Shown here: in pieces, positions 30,793-41,726 of the stretch | Layout: each line of letters starts with the position of its first letter | Position numbering within the stretch: the first letter of the stretch is position 1 | From: Jaminaea rosea | Taxonomy: Eukaryota > Basidiomycota > Exobasidiomycetes > Microstromatales | Assembly (NCBI RefSeq): GCF_003144245.1 | Contig: NW_020289977.1 | Span: forward strand, 744,001-808,000 | Length of the DNA stretch: 64,000 nt | Direction: 5' to 3' | Notes under the pieces: generated by a model | Seen by the model: the letters and a program-made list of their open reading frames with translations, nothing else | What the model was told of the DNA's origin: nothing | Databases searched by the model: none | Program-made: the position numbers and the translations under genes

Positions 30793-32289
30793 ATGGCTCC
30801 TCGCCTGCCGCTACGTCCTGCGGTCTACCTTCTCGCTTTTCTGCTCTGCATCGTCCTCTTCAATCTGATACCTCAACGCCCCGCCTCCTCCACCTCGAAA
30901 TCACTTAGCGGTGCTGCGTCACGCATCTGGGGCGTCTCTTCAACATCTGCTCCATCTTTCATTCCTCCGAAACCCAACGCTGCTCTCCTCATCCTCTGCC
31001 GCAATGAAGACCTCGGCGAGCTGCTGCCCACGCTCTCCAACCTAGAGTCGACGTTCAACAGCCACCCGCTCACCTCCTACCCCTACGTCCTCTTGAATGA
31101 CCAAGAATTCACCCCTTACTTCAAGGCCAAGCTTACAGCCTACCTCGCCTCCGCACGGCAGCGCTTCGGCGGCCCTCACGCCTCTGACCCAGACATCAGA
31201 TTCGGCCAAGTGCCCCCCGAGCACTGGCGGGCGCCCGACTGGATTGACTGGGAAAAGGCCAAACGACGATGGGAGATTATCGCAAAGAGCAAGGTCCCCT
31301 ACGCTATGTCCGAGAGCTATAGGCACATGTGTCGTTTCCAGTCTGGCTTCTTCTACCGTCATCCCTTGGTCAAGGACCTTGACTTCTATTGGCGAGTCGA
31401 GCCGCAGACGCGCTACACCTGCAACCTCGTCCCATCGCAGGGAGCAGCACCTACGTCGTGGGACGATAAGACGGATGGGACGGGAGACTTCTTCGATCCT
31501 TTCAGATGGATGAAGAAGCACAACAAGAAGTACGGCTGGGTCCTCTCGCTCAAGGAGTACCAAGCAACAATCAAGACCCTCTGGCCAAAAGCGCGCATGT
31601 GGCTCATGAAGAATCCGCAGTACCATTCCCCGAATCTCGACATTTTGCCCTTCATCTCCAAGGAGGACAAGATAGGCTACAATTTGTGCCATTTTTGGAA
31701 CAACTTTGAGATTGCGAATCTTGACTTCTTCAGGTCGGAAGCCTACCAAGCCTTTTTCGATCATTTGGAAGAACTAGGCATCTTCTACTACGACCGCACG
31801 GGGGATGCGCCCGTGCATACCATTGCGGTTTCGTGGTTCCTCAGCAAGGAGGAGGTCCATCAGTTTACCAACATAGTGAGCACCGCCAGATGGGTGACGA
31901 AACGGATTGCAAGAGGCAGGACGAGCTGACCGTACCACGTCTCGCCTCGTCCTCTCACACGCGCAGGGATACTATCATACTCCCTTCCACTACTGCCCCC
32001 AACACCCTGCCTCGCAGCCACGCTGCGCGTGCGACCCGCATCAGACCTTTGTGTATGACTTAGCCGGATACGGTGAGCTCTGCATCATCGACATGATCAT
32101 GCTCCTCAAATCGAGAGACTGACCTTCGTCCGCCTCCTCCTCCTCGTGCCCGCGCACACAGGCTGCCAAAAGGAGTGGGACCTAGTAACGGGCACCAACT
32201 CAACCGAAGAGATCCTCAGCTACAACAAGGCAAAGGGATGGCCTGACTTATCGACGTTTCGTGTCCTTGATATCCCGCATGGCCAATGA
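30793..32289 (+). CDS. Alpha-1,2-mannosyltransferase, KRE2/MNT1 family (GT15)
   Basis: Three exons, 30793-31875, 31967-32072 and 32162-32289, give 438 residues (yeast Kre2 is 442). The protein is a type II Golgi enzyme with a short basic N-terminus, an anchor (AVYLLAFLLCIVLFNLI) and a luminal GT15 domain. Such enzymes add alpha-1,2-mannose from GDP-mannose to O- and N-glycans. Visible family motifs are VLLNDQEFTPYFK, FYWRVEPQ (with the Mn-binding glutamate), CHFWNNFEIANLDFFRS and, across introns 1 and 2, HYCPQHPASQPRCACDP and CQKEWD. The late cysteines would be lost if the introns were read through, which confirms the exon model. Specific linkage and glycan class are inferred. Confidence 0.94.
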
Positions 32290-32497
32290 GTGGAACGCAC
32301 GGAGGTGGAATGGCAAAGGATGCGCATGTACGAGACCTACTGATTCTTTATTGCACAACTTAAGGGGGCATAGCGCAATAGGCAGACTGCAGCCCTTTCT
32401 GAGAGACGATGATGACAGTAGAGAGCGGTGAGCATCAACACCGAGCAATGCCCTTCGACCGACCGCCGACTGCGTGCACGGACTGGTCGCGCTTTCT

Positions 32498-35400
32498 TTA
32501 GTAGCGACCAGGCTGCGTGGCAATCTCGGCGATTCTGTCCTTCGCCTCCATCACAGCCTCTTTGCTCCCCTTGATGATGCACAGCCCCCTCGGCTTCCCC
32601 TCTCTCGGGATTTCAACGCTGCACGCGTGCTCATCCTGGATGGCTCGCAGCCCACTCCCCCCTTTGCCGATGATTCGAGGGATAGAGCCTGCGGGCACGA
32701 TGAGACGACCTTCGTGCGAGATGGTCGAGCTGCCCGAGATGGCTGAAAGGAGATGGTCGTGCGCTGCCTGCAGGGAGTCAGAGGCTTCAGACGAGTTGCC
32801 TTTGAAGGTAAGCGTCCAGTCCACGGAGGCTTCGTCGGTACTTTCGGACTCGCCGCCAAGCTCGAGCAGCTCGAAGGGCAGGTCGTCAGCCGACGTAGCC
32901 TGAGTCTCCTCGTCGTCAATGCGTGCCTCCGCAGCCGCGTTGCCACCTGTGGACATGACAACCTTGCCTCCCTGTGACTTCCCGCTGTCCCTCACGCGCG
33001 GCGCGTCCACATTCACGCCGTAGGAGCTCCTCAGCTTGCGGAACAGATCTGCCGTGGCCAACTGCTTGTGCATCGACCTCGGGATCTTGACGATGCGCGT
33101 AGCGGCCGCGTTGCTCGCCAGCTCCTTCTTGAGAGCTTCAACGTCCTCGACCTTGCCCAGTACCTTGACAATATGCTCTTGCGGTGCTTCGCCAATCTCG
33201 GCACTGTTCTCGACCTCTTCCTGGCCATGCTCTGCTCGACCGGGGAAGACCAGTCGAACACCAAATTGGGACTCGAGCTCTGCCCGTCGAGAGCCACCAC
33301 GTCCAATGAGCAGGCGCTGCTGCTCTGGTGGGGCGACGAAGCCGTGGCAGACTCGCTCGGTGAAGACTTTGGCGGAGGACTCGAGCTCGGCCTTGATCTT
33401 GCGTGCGATACCCGAGGGGCCGCGAACGGTGACCACGTCTGCATTCTGCTCTCCTCGCCTGGGGAATTGGACAAGCTGTGTAGCCGAGCGTCCAGAAGCG
33501 GTGTCCTGAGAGCCGGTAGCACGAGCGATGAGGTCACGAATTCCCTGTCCGCCGGGGCCGATGAGTTGGCCGTGGTACTTCGAGGGGATGTGGATCGCAA
33601 AGGTCTCCTCACCCTTGACCTCGGCGTCAATAGCTGTAATGGCAGCCTTGGCAGCTGCGATGGCCTTGTTGGTACCACGAAGGCGGATGGTCGTCGTCTT
33701 CTCCTTCTCTCCACTGCCGTTCTGATCAACATCGATCTGGGCGCCCGTGTCATCTCGGATCTGATTGACTGTCGCTCCACTCTTGCCCAAGATGCGGGGC
33801 AGGGACGCCGTGCTGACAGACAACTCAGCGACGTTGTTGTTCTCCTTCTCGTACTCCAGCAATTCAAGAATCTCAGCCTTCGCTGCTGCGACGCCCTTCT
33901 TGCCACCACGAATAATGACCTCGTCGGCCTTCTGAGCGCGCGAAGAGGCTACGCTCTCTTCCTTCGCAGCGCCACCCTGTCGCGGAAATTCGATGCGTAC
34001 GCCGTGATTGTCCTGCAGCCTCGTGACCCATACGCCACCCTTGCCAATGATGGCAGAGTGCAGGTTTTGCGGCACCTTGAGCGTCTCCTCGCGCTCGTCT
34101 GCCAGCTTCTCGGCTTGGGCAAGGAGTCGCTTGTGCGCCTCCTCGACATTTTCCTTGCGACCGACGATCTTGCATTGCACCTTGGCGGCAGACTTCTTGT
34201 TGGCGGCTGCCCCATTCGTGGCTGCAGCGTCGTCGAAGTCCACTCGCACGCCGAGCTCCTCGCGCAGCTTGGTGATCGCAGCGCCCGACTTGCCAACCAG
34301 GTGCTTGACGTGGGCGGGGTCTACGGAGAAGGTGGCCTCATGACCATTGACGATTGCGTCCTCTTCGGCGTCTTTGGCAATCTTTCGCAGAGCCGCAGCT
34401 ACGCGATCGACTTCTGTTGAGGGACCGCGAATCGTAATGGTGTCGTCTGCGCCGGTTTGTCCCTTGCTGTTGCCCACTCGCACGGCGACGATGCGCTCCT
34501 CGCCGAGGACCGCGTTGAGAGTGCTGCCACCCGGGCCAAGGATAGTACGGTGGTACTTTGAAGGGACGTTGAGCGTCTCCGTCTTGAGGTCAGCAGCCTG
34601 TTGCGAGGCTTTGAGAAGGTCTGCCTTGACTTCCGCGAGGACGCGCTTAGCTTCGGCATCGCGAGCCTTCTTGTCGGACGTCTCCATGGTGGGCGAGTAG
34701 ATGAGAATGATGTCCGAGCGACCCTCGCCGTCAGCCGTTGACGGTGGCGGGAAGAGAGCATCGACACCTTTGCGCTCGTACTCTTTCAGGTTGGCGCCTT
34801 TCTTGCCGATGAGGAGAGCGTGCAGCAGGGGATCAACGTCAAGGGTGTCAACGTAGTGAGGCGGCGTTCCCTTAACAAGCCGGTCGAGAGATGAGCGGAC
34901 CTCGGCGACGTCGGCCTGCTCTGCGCCTACGATCTCAATCTGGACATTGCCCGAGCTCTCGACGAGTGCGGGACGAGGAGTGAAGACCTGCACGCCTTGC
35001 TTCTTGGGCAGCTTACCGCTGACTTGAAGCCATCGCAGGAGATTCTTAGCGTGCTGCAGGGCGTCGGACGCCGATCGATGAGCAGCGACAATATCGACGA
35101 CGTCGACCTTGACGGCATTGGCCTTCTCCATGACGGCGGTGAGGGCCATGGGGAGCCTAGCTTGCGGGCCGCGGATGGTGACCTGGTCTGATGGATCGTC
35201 TTGAGGGGCCAGCTCAACGCTACAGCCAGACGATGCGAGGATGTCATTGGCAGCATCGCCGACGAGGAAGCGATGTTGACGTTTGGGGACCGAGATGCTG
35301 AGGCAGCGGAACTCGCGCTTCATGTCCTCCACCTGAGCCTCGATGGCCTGCACAACGGCCTGGACCTGAGCTCGGTCGCCGGAGACGATGATGGAAAGAT

Positions 35401-36527
35401 CTCGCTCGCGGCGAGGGTGAGCCTCCTCGTCCTCAGCATCCTTGGGGTGCAAGAAGGCTGCGCGAGGAGGGACACGAACGCTGACGTCTCCAGACCCGAC
35501 CTCAGCCTCGATGCGGGCGACATTGGCGCCCTTTGCGCCGGCGATGAAGGGATAGAAGATGTGCTCGACAGTGGTGATCCTCTGCGTGGTGCGCGAAGTG
35601 CGCTCAGCGACGATTGCCTGGATCATTTGGGCAGCCTGTTGAGCATTGACCTCATCACCCTCGATGGAGACGGCAATCTGCTCGTCATTGTCAAAGTCGA
35701 CTTCATCGCGGGGACCTGCGAGCTCGACTGCGGCTTCTCCCTCTTGACGAGGCATGTTGACGCGGCAGCCAGTCTGCTCGGTGATGTTCTTGAAGTTCTT
35801 TCCCTTTGCACCAATGACAAAGGCGCGGAGGGACTGAGGGACCATGACTTCGAGGGTGACGCGGCGAGCGAGCGAGACGGTGAGCTCCTTGCGGGCGGCT
35901 TTAACGGCAGCCTGGTCAGTGCCCTTGATGACGAAGTTTGTAGTGCTGGTAGAGCGAGTGGTACTGGCTTCGACTTTGATGCTGTTCTTGTACTTCTTTT
36001 GGAGAGCAGTCATGGCAGCGCTGACCTTGGCGTTGGTGTCCTCCTTGAAGGGAATAGACAGCGATTCCTGGAAGACGGGACGCTGGATGACGGGCGTCGA
36101 GCCAGACCAAGCGGCAGAGGCAGGCTTGGAAGTATTGAGCTTCTGACCCCACTGACCCTTGGGAGCTGGAGCAGATGCTCCCAGAGAGGGAAAGGCAGAC
36201 TGCGAGTTGCTGCGGGCGTTGTGAGCAGCATACATCAGCTTTGCTGCACAACGGCGCTCTCCTTCACCATCAGCCGCGCACTCACAAATCAGGCTGAGCT
36301 ATCTGATTACCTTGAGCAGACTTCCTGGCCGAAGTAGCTGTGCCATTGGCTGCGGCGGCGGCGGAGCTGTGAGGCCCCTGACCGTTGCTCATGGCCGGGA
36401 AGGGATCTTCGGTCAGAGAAGGGAAAGGGTCGGCCATAGGGGCAGCCTGATTGCCAGCAGCCGAGACAGCGTTGGGGGCGCTGTTGGCCTGCTCATGCAT
36501 ACGCTGAAGCTCTGCAGCAGAGACCAT
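32498..36527 (-). CDS. SCP160: Vigilin-like multi-KH RNA-binding protein
   Basis: Two exons, 36286-36527 and 32498-36209, with a 76-bp intron (GTGAGT donor, CTGAT branch, CGCAG acceptor) in phase 2, give 1317 residues (yeast Scp160 is 1222). The splice joins QIAQPD to NSQSAFPSLG. A weaker GTAATC/GCAG pairing also keeps the frame. KH domains fill the protein: at least ten GXXG loops can be read, including IGAKGKNF, IGKKGANL, LGPGGSTL, VGKSGAAI, IGKGGVWV, LGKSGATV, IGPGGQGI, IGRGGSRR and IGKGGSGL. Several repeats lack a good GXXG, as in yeast. Vigilins bind mRNA at ER-bound polysomes and influence translation and codon use. The coding bias produces long empty open frames on the opposite strand. 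Confidence 0.94.
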
Positions 36528-37400
36528 TGTCAATTACGGTGGACCGTGAGGCGACGAAGACCGGCGAGGACGAAGATGGAGAGCCAAGGCAACAAGGCCC
36601 GCAAGACGACGCTGTTCAGGCGGCGCGAGAAAGAGGAGGAGATGGGTCGAGTTCCTGTGAATCGGTAATACGAGCCGCTGAGGAGGAGCTGGCTGCGTGT
36701 AGATATGCTGGGTGAGAAGAAGGAGAGCAAAGAGAAGTCGTTCCTTCCTCAGGCAGCTCAGTGTTGGACTGCTCCGCGAGCCACAGCTCCCAGAGCACTT
36801 GGCGTGGCCGATGCGGCCGGGCCTTCCACGTGGAGCACCCCGTTCGGCTACGAGGCACACCTCAAGCTACGAGCGAGATTGATGGTCGCAGGGCAACGTC
36901 CATCTGATTTCTCGAGCTCAATCGAAGGCGCATCATGAGGGAATACCGCCACTGACCGCGAAGACCTCTCGATCTTGACCAGCCCACCCTGCCCTTGCGT
37001 GGGAGAAGGGCTCAACCCTCGGCCGGATGTCCACGCAAAACCAATCTAGCACGCAGCATGTAGACGCTGCCCTCTCATCAAGGCCGCACGGCGATGGCGC
37101 TTGCTCTCATGACTACCATACAGCACTGCTCTGCTGAGCCCGCTATCGCTATCCATGCACTGTAGTGAGCCGACGGGGCAGCGGCGACCGGGAAGTGACC
37201 AGCCGTGGGTCATGAGGGCAGCCGGAGACATTGGCCGTTCGATGGCCGCTCGCCGTTGATGATCGCAGGTAACAAGCAGCAGAGTCAGCGAGTCGAAGAA
37301 GGGTCATAAAGTCTACTCCCCCCCCCCTCCCCTTGAACCTATTGTCATCTTGCTCCACCATCACACCCACACCGAACGCCTTCTTCCCCACCGCCAAATT
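36528..37400. other. Intergenic region, SCP160 promoter side
   Basis: About 870 bp between the divergent SCP160 and secreted-protein genes. It includes a run of ten C at 37318-37327, shortly upstream of the secreted-protein start, and otherwise no recognisable motif or gene. Confidence 0.45.
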
Positions 37401-38191
37401 ATGATGAAGCTTAGCTTCTTTACGAGTTCCTGCCTACTAGGCCTGCTTTGCGCAGTCACGGTGAGGGTGCCGTCGCCAGCTCCCCTCTCCTCAACGAAGA
37501 GCTGACGTTTCCCGTCTTCCTCGACCGTTAGATTACCGCCATGCCCATCAACGTCCCAAATGAGAGTCGCGGCATGCACGACGTTGCTCCACCCACTTGG
37601 CCTGACAATGATGCACGAGGGTGAGTTTGGTTGCAACAGCCTCCTCAATCGCATCACGCTGACCTACTTCAGCCGGTGTCCCTTTGCAGCAGCTTCCCCA
37701 TGGTTACGACTCACACCCTCGCCGGCGTCAACCAGGGCGACGCTTACGACCATTCTGGCCAAGTCAAGTCCAAGTTCGGTTCCATGTTCTCCCCCGTCAT
37801 CCCTGGCTCCCTCAAGGGGGGCGATGCGAAGAAGCCCATTGTCCCAAAGAAGGTCTTCTCCGGCGTGCCCATCAGCAACGGGAGCCCCCACCACCGCCGC
37901 GGACGAGACGCAGAGGACGTCATCCGTAGCGAGCATGACCACATCAAGAAGTCTCACGTCTCCTCTAAAGACAAGCTTCTGATGAAGAAGAAGCGCTTCG
38001 GAGGCACCGGGGTCATCACAGGTGGGACTGCCGGGCAGGGCGACACGCAAGTTCGGCGCAAGGTGAGCGAGGAAAAGAGATTCGGGGGACCTGGTGTCCT
38101 TGTCGGCATGAAGCCAGGAAAGGTGCCCATCCACCCGACCAGTGGAGAAATCAAGCCTGGCGAGGCGAAGCAAGCGAAGGGTTGGCAGTGA
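37401..38191 (+). CDS. Small secreted protein with KR-FGG repeats
   Basis: Three exons, 37401-37460, 37532-37620 and 37690-38191, give about 216 residues. Residues 1-23 form a signal peptide (MMKLSFFTSSCLLGLLCAVT then ITA). I recognise no domain. Three imperfect repeats follow basic pairs: KK-VFSGVPISNG near residue 103, KKR-FGGTGVITGG near 149 and EKR-FGGPGVLVG near 179. Lys-Arg followed by a short repeated peptide is the pattern of fungal Kex2-processed repeat proteins, so cleavage into small peptides in the late Golgi is possible. The third exon begins at a tandem CAGCAG acceptor, so forms with or without one serine may exist. With an upstream CAG at 37672 the reading frame would break. 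The gene assignment rests on the signal peptide, in-frame splicing and repeats. Confidence 0.7.
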
Positions 38192-38719
38192 GGTCGACGA
38201 TGCCGCAAAGGGTTTGTGAGGATCATGCGATAGAGTCAGTCGCTCGATGACCGTCAGACTACACACGCTAAGATGGGACGATACGGTGACGGATCCCACG
38301 ACTCGCGAATCTGCTCCTCCGTTCTCTGTCATGCCGCCGTACACTTGGTCATGATCGCGCTCTTCTCTCTCGTCACGCACACGCTCTTGAATCGGCTGCT
38401 GGACTCCGTGAAATGCGAGCGTCGTCGTGTCTCCTTTGAGAGCTGCCATGGTGACGAGAGCGTGTAACAGGGCTCGCCCTTGGCGTCTTCGGCTCGTCTG
38501 CTCAGAGAGCGATTTTGCGCGGCGGAGTGGCCGCCAAATGAGGGTGTCGAGGTGGCTCGACGAAAGCCGGGCGGGCCCGCCAGCAGCGAGCACGCGGCAC
38601 GGGCGGGGCGCCCCGACTGGCCACTGGCCGACTGCTGAGTGACATCTTCGTCCTCGCCTCTTTCCCCTCGCCCCCTTCCTCCTCACTACCACCACTCTCC
38701 ACATCCCCCTTTCTTCGCG
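38192..38719. other. Intergenic region before ATP3
   Basis: About 530 bp with the 3' flank of the secreted-protein gene and the ATP synthase gamma promoter. The last 80 bases are CT-rich, ending just before the ATG. Confidence 0.45.
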
Positions 38720-39664
38720 ATGGCCATGCTTCCTCGTGCCGCTCGCCCCGCCGTCAACGCCGCTGTGCGCCCGGCCATCGGCAACACCATCGTTGCTGCT
38801 CGTGCCTTCTCTTCGACTCCTTCTCAGGGAGCTACGCTTCGTGAGCTTGAGACCCGCCTCAAGTCGGTCCGCAACATCGAGAAGATCACAAAGTCGATGA
38901 AGATGATCGCCTCGACGAAGCTCAACAAGGCTCAGCGTGCCATGGCCTCTGCTCGCGCTTACGGCAAAGCCAACCAGGAAGTCTTTGAGAACTCGGAGGC
39001 CAAGAGCGCCGAGGGTGGAAAGGCCCTCTTTGTTGTCATCTCTTCGGACAAGGGGCTCTGCGGTGGTATTCACTCGTCCGTCGTCAAGCGCGCAAAGAAG
39101 GAGCTCCAGGCCATTGGCTCAGCAGCAGGCTCTGCCGACTCGACGGAGGGTCCCGCCATCTTTGCCCTTGGTGAGAAGCCCAAGGCTCAGCTGTCCCGTA
39201 CGCTCCCCAAGAACATTGCCGTCTCGTTCAACCAGATTGGCAAGGATATCCCCACCTTTGCCGATGCCTCTGCCATCGCAGACAAGATCGTCTCGTCGGG
39301 CATCAACTTCGACAAGGTCAACATCATCTACAACTCGTACGTCTCCGCCATGAGCTTCGAGTCTGCCATCATGGAGGTCCTCTCGGAGCAGTCTCTTCGT
39401 GACGCCCCCGGCTTCAGCACCTACGAGCAGGAGGAGGACACGACCAAGGACTTGGCCGAGTTTGCCCTCGCCAATGCCATCTATGCTACGCTCGTCGAGG
39501 GTCACGCAGCTGAGATCAACGCGCGAAGGAACGCAATGGACAATGCCTCGTCGAACGCTGGAGACATGATCACCAACCTCAACATTCAGTACAACCGTTC
39601 TCGTCAGCAGGTCATTACCACGCAGCTTATCGACATTGTCACTGGTGCTGCTGCGCTGGACTAA
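38720..39664 (+). CDS. ATP3: ATP synthase F1 gamma subunit, mitochondrial
   Basis: An intronless gene of 314 residues. The protein is the central rotor stalk of mitochondrial F1-ATPase. The N-terminus (MAMLPRAARPAVNAAVRPAI ... ARAFSS) is an import presequence. The mature start ATLRELETRLKSVRNIEKIT and MKMIASTKLNKAQ is the conserved N-terminal helix. SSDKGLCGGIHSSV lies in the Rossmann-like part, and the C-terminal helix NARRNAMDNASSNAGDMI ends with QLIDIVTGAAALD. Length and both terminal helices fit the family. The frame is open 27 codons upstream, but 38720 is the first ATG and gives the presequence. A second ATG two codons later is equally possible. Confidence 0.96.
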   Translation: MAMLPRAARPAVNAAVRPAIGNTIVAARAFSSTPSQGATLRELETRLKSVRNIEKITKSMKMIASTKLNKAQRAMASARAYGKANQEVFENSEAKSAEGGKALFVVISSDKGLCGGIHSSVVKRAKKELQAIGSAAGSADSTEGPAIFALGEKPKAQLSRTLPKNIAVSFNQIGKDIPTFADASAIADKIVSSGINFDKVNIIYNSYVSAMSFESAIMEVLSEQSLRDAPGFSTYEQEEDTTKDLAEFALANAIYATLVEGHAAEINARRNAMDNASSNAGDMITNLNIQYNRSRQQVITTQLIDIVTGAAALD

Positions 39665-40272
39665 GTGTGTGCGATTGAGACGTGCGAGAAGGGATTAGAG
39701 GGGTGGAAAAAGCAGGCAGCACGTGTGCAGGATGATGCCCGATGTACGAGCTGCAAACTCTGAGGCAGAGTGATAGAAGGTAGAATCTGGCGATTCAGCG
39801 AGAGATGGACGAGGAGGAGGAGGAGGAGGAGGAGATCGAGACGAGGGAGGATGAGGCGGCTACCTCCTATCTCCTGCACTCGACCCAAATACGATTCTTT
39901 TCAAGCAGACTGTTCGGCGTGCTAGCGAGGAAGATGGTGATCAGATGTCTTCACGGCGGTCTGATTGAACGAGCATTCATCTCCTCCCATCTGCCTTGAC
40001 TCTGAAGTCGCGGCGATGCCATGCCAATTCTGTTTGAAGGCAGCTTGACCTCCATCTCCCGCGATGATCGAGGTTGCGTGCGCCACGTGCGAGATCTTCG
40101 ACCCTGTGCTGCTCTGTGGCCGAAGTTGCCCGGTGGTTGCCCGGTGCACCCACACTCTCTCGCGCTGGTGGGGCGAGAGCGCCAACGCAAGCCGGCGCGG
40201 CCTCGGGTCTGCCTTCCTTCCTTCACCCAACAACATCTCCACCTACCTTCCTTTCCTCTTCACTGCACAACC
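39665..40272. other. Intergenic region, ATP3 3' flank and porin promoter
   Basis: About 600 bp. A GAGGAG purine repeat lies at about 39808-39835. CACGTG boxes occur at 39720-39725 and 40084-40089, the latter 184 bp before the porin ATG. The final 60 bases are CT-rich. No gene is supported. Confidence 0.45.
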
Positions 40273-41519
40273 ATGAGCATCACCAAGACCAACCCCGTTC
40301 CCCCTTCGTGGAAGGACTTCGCCAAGGCCTCGTCCGACCTCCTTGGCAAGGACTAGTGAGTGCCATCCTCGACCGACACCGACTTCTTTTCTAATCCGCG
40401 CGCGCATATACTGACCATCGTCATCAATCCCACCTCGCACTGTTCCTCACCACCAGCCCCATCCAGGGTACCACCCTCGAGGTCAAGACCCAGGCCCCCA
40501 ACGGCGTCACCTTCAAGGTGCTGGGCATCCGCGACACCAAGTCCGGCAACATCAACGGCGACCTCGAGGCCAAGTTCACCGACAGGTGCGTCCAGCGAGC
40601 AGGCTGCGAGACTAGAAGAGGCTTCAGACTTCATGAGACTGACTTTTTTCACCCTCCTTGTACGCCGCCAGGAAGAACGGCTTCGCTCTGACCCAGGCTT
40701 GGTCGACGGCTAACGTGCTCCGCAACCACGTCGAGCTCGAGAACCACATCGCCAAGGGCCTCAAGCTCGAGCTCATCTCGTCGCTCCTCCCCGACAAGCA
40801 GGCCAAGTGAGTGCAACAAGGCGTGACAACAACAGTTCTCCTTCTTATTTTGTAGCTAATCACTCGACCGTCTCGTCGTCGCTCTCGCGCCAGGAACGCC
40901 CTCTTCGCCTCGACTTACAAGCAGCCTGGTGTCCACACCCGCCAGCACCTCGACCTCTTCAAGGGCCCCACCTTCACCGCCGACGCCGTCGTTGGCAAGG
41001 ACGGCTTCCTCGCCGGTGCTGAGGCTGCCTACGATGTCAAGGTGCGCAAGCGCGGAGTGTGCTGCTGATAGTCTCTTCAGTCGAGCTAATGCCCTCTCCT
41101 CCTCGCTTCACGCACAGGGCGGTAAGGTCTCGCGCTACAACCTCGCGGCCGGCTACCAGGCTCCGGAGTACGCCATCACGCTCCAAGGTCTTGGCAACCT
41201 CTCGACCTACTCCGCCTCCTACTACCACCGCGTCAACGCGGACATTGAGGCTGGTGCTCGTGCCACCTACGACTCCAAGTCGGCCACCGCGGACAACCGT
41301 GTCAACCTCGAGGTCGGCACCAAGACCTACCTCGACGACGCTGCCTTTGTCAAGGCCAAGATCAACTCGGCCGGTATCTTCTGCTTGGGCTACACCCAGG
41401 CTCTCCGCCCGGGCGTCAAGGCCAGCCTTGGCCTCGCGCTCGACACCGCTAAGCTGGCGAGCGCGGAGAACTCGGCGGTCGCGCACAAGGTTGGTGCCAG
41501 CCTCAACTTCGAGGCTTGA
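40273..41519 (+). CDS. POR1: Mitochondrial outer membrane porin (VDAC)
   Basis: Five exons, 40273-40355, 40457-40585, 40672-40806, 40894-41041 and 41118-41519, give 298 residues (yeast Por1 is 283). It is a beta-barrel channel for metabolites of the mitochondrial outer membrane. The N-terminal helix (VPPSWKDFAKASSDLLGKDY) and alternating strands such as TTLEVKTQAPNGVTFKV, KNGFALTQAWSTANVL and RPGVKASLGLALDT are typical. The protein ends in HKVGASLNFEA, the usual last strand carrying the sorting signal. Donors are GTGAGT or GTGCGT/GTGCGC. The short, highly expressed gene is intron-rich, as is EGD2. Confidence 0.95.
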
Positions 41520-41726
41520 GCAGCTGAAAAGGCGTAGAAGGGATGCCTGGCATGGAAGAGAGAGTGTATGCTGCACGGAGGGTGGGTCGGCAGCTATGTA
41601 GAAATGCAACAAGGTCTTGTCTTGTCAACAAATGGATGATCGTGTACCTTATGACGGTGTGTGGGGCAGAGGCAAAGAAATGTTGGAGATGCTGATTGGA
41701 TTGATTATGTTGTCTTGGGCGCAGGC

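Noticed and set aside
33068-36337. Long plus-strand open frames (450 and 378 codons) opposite SCP160
   Set aside because: They mirror the codon bias of the minus-strand KH gene, are Leu/Asp/Val-rich without motifs, and the opposite strand carries clear KH domains throughout.
37664-39073. A 469-codon minus-strand open frame across the secreted-protein gene and the start of ATP3
   Set aside because: It overlaps two plus-strand genes in antisense, crosses both their coding exons and the spacer, and its translation has no recognisable domain or signal peptide.
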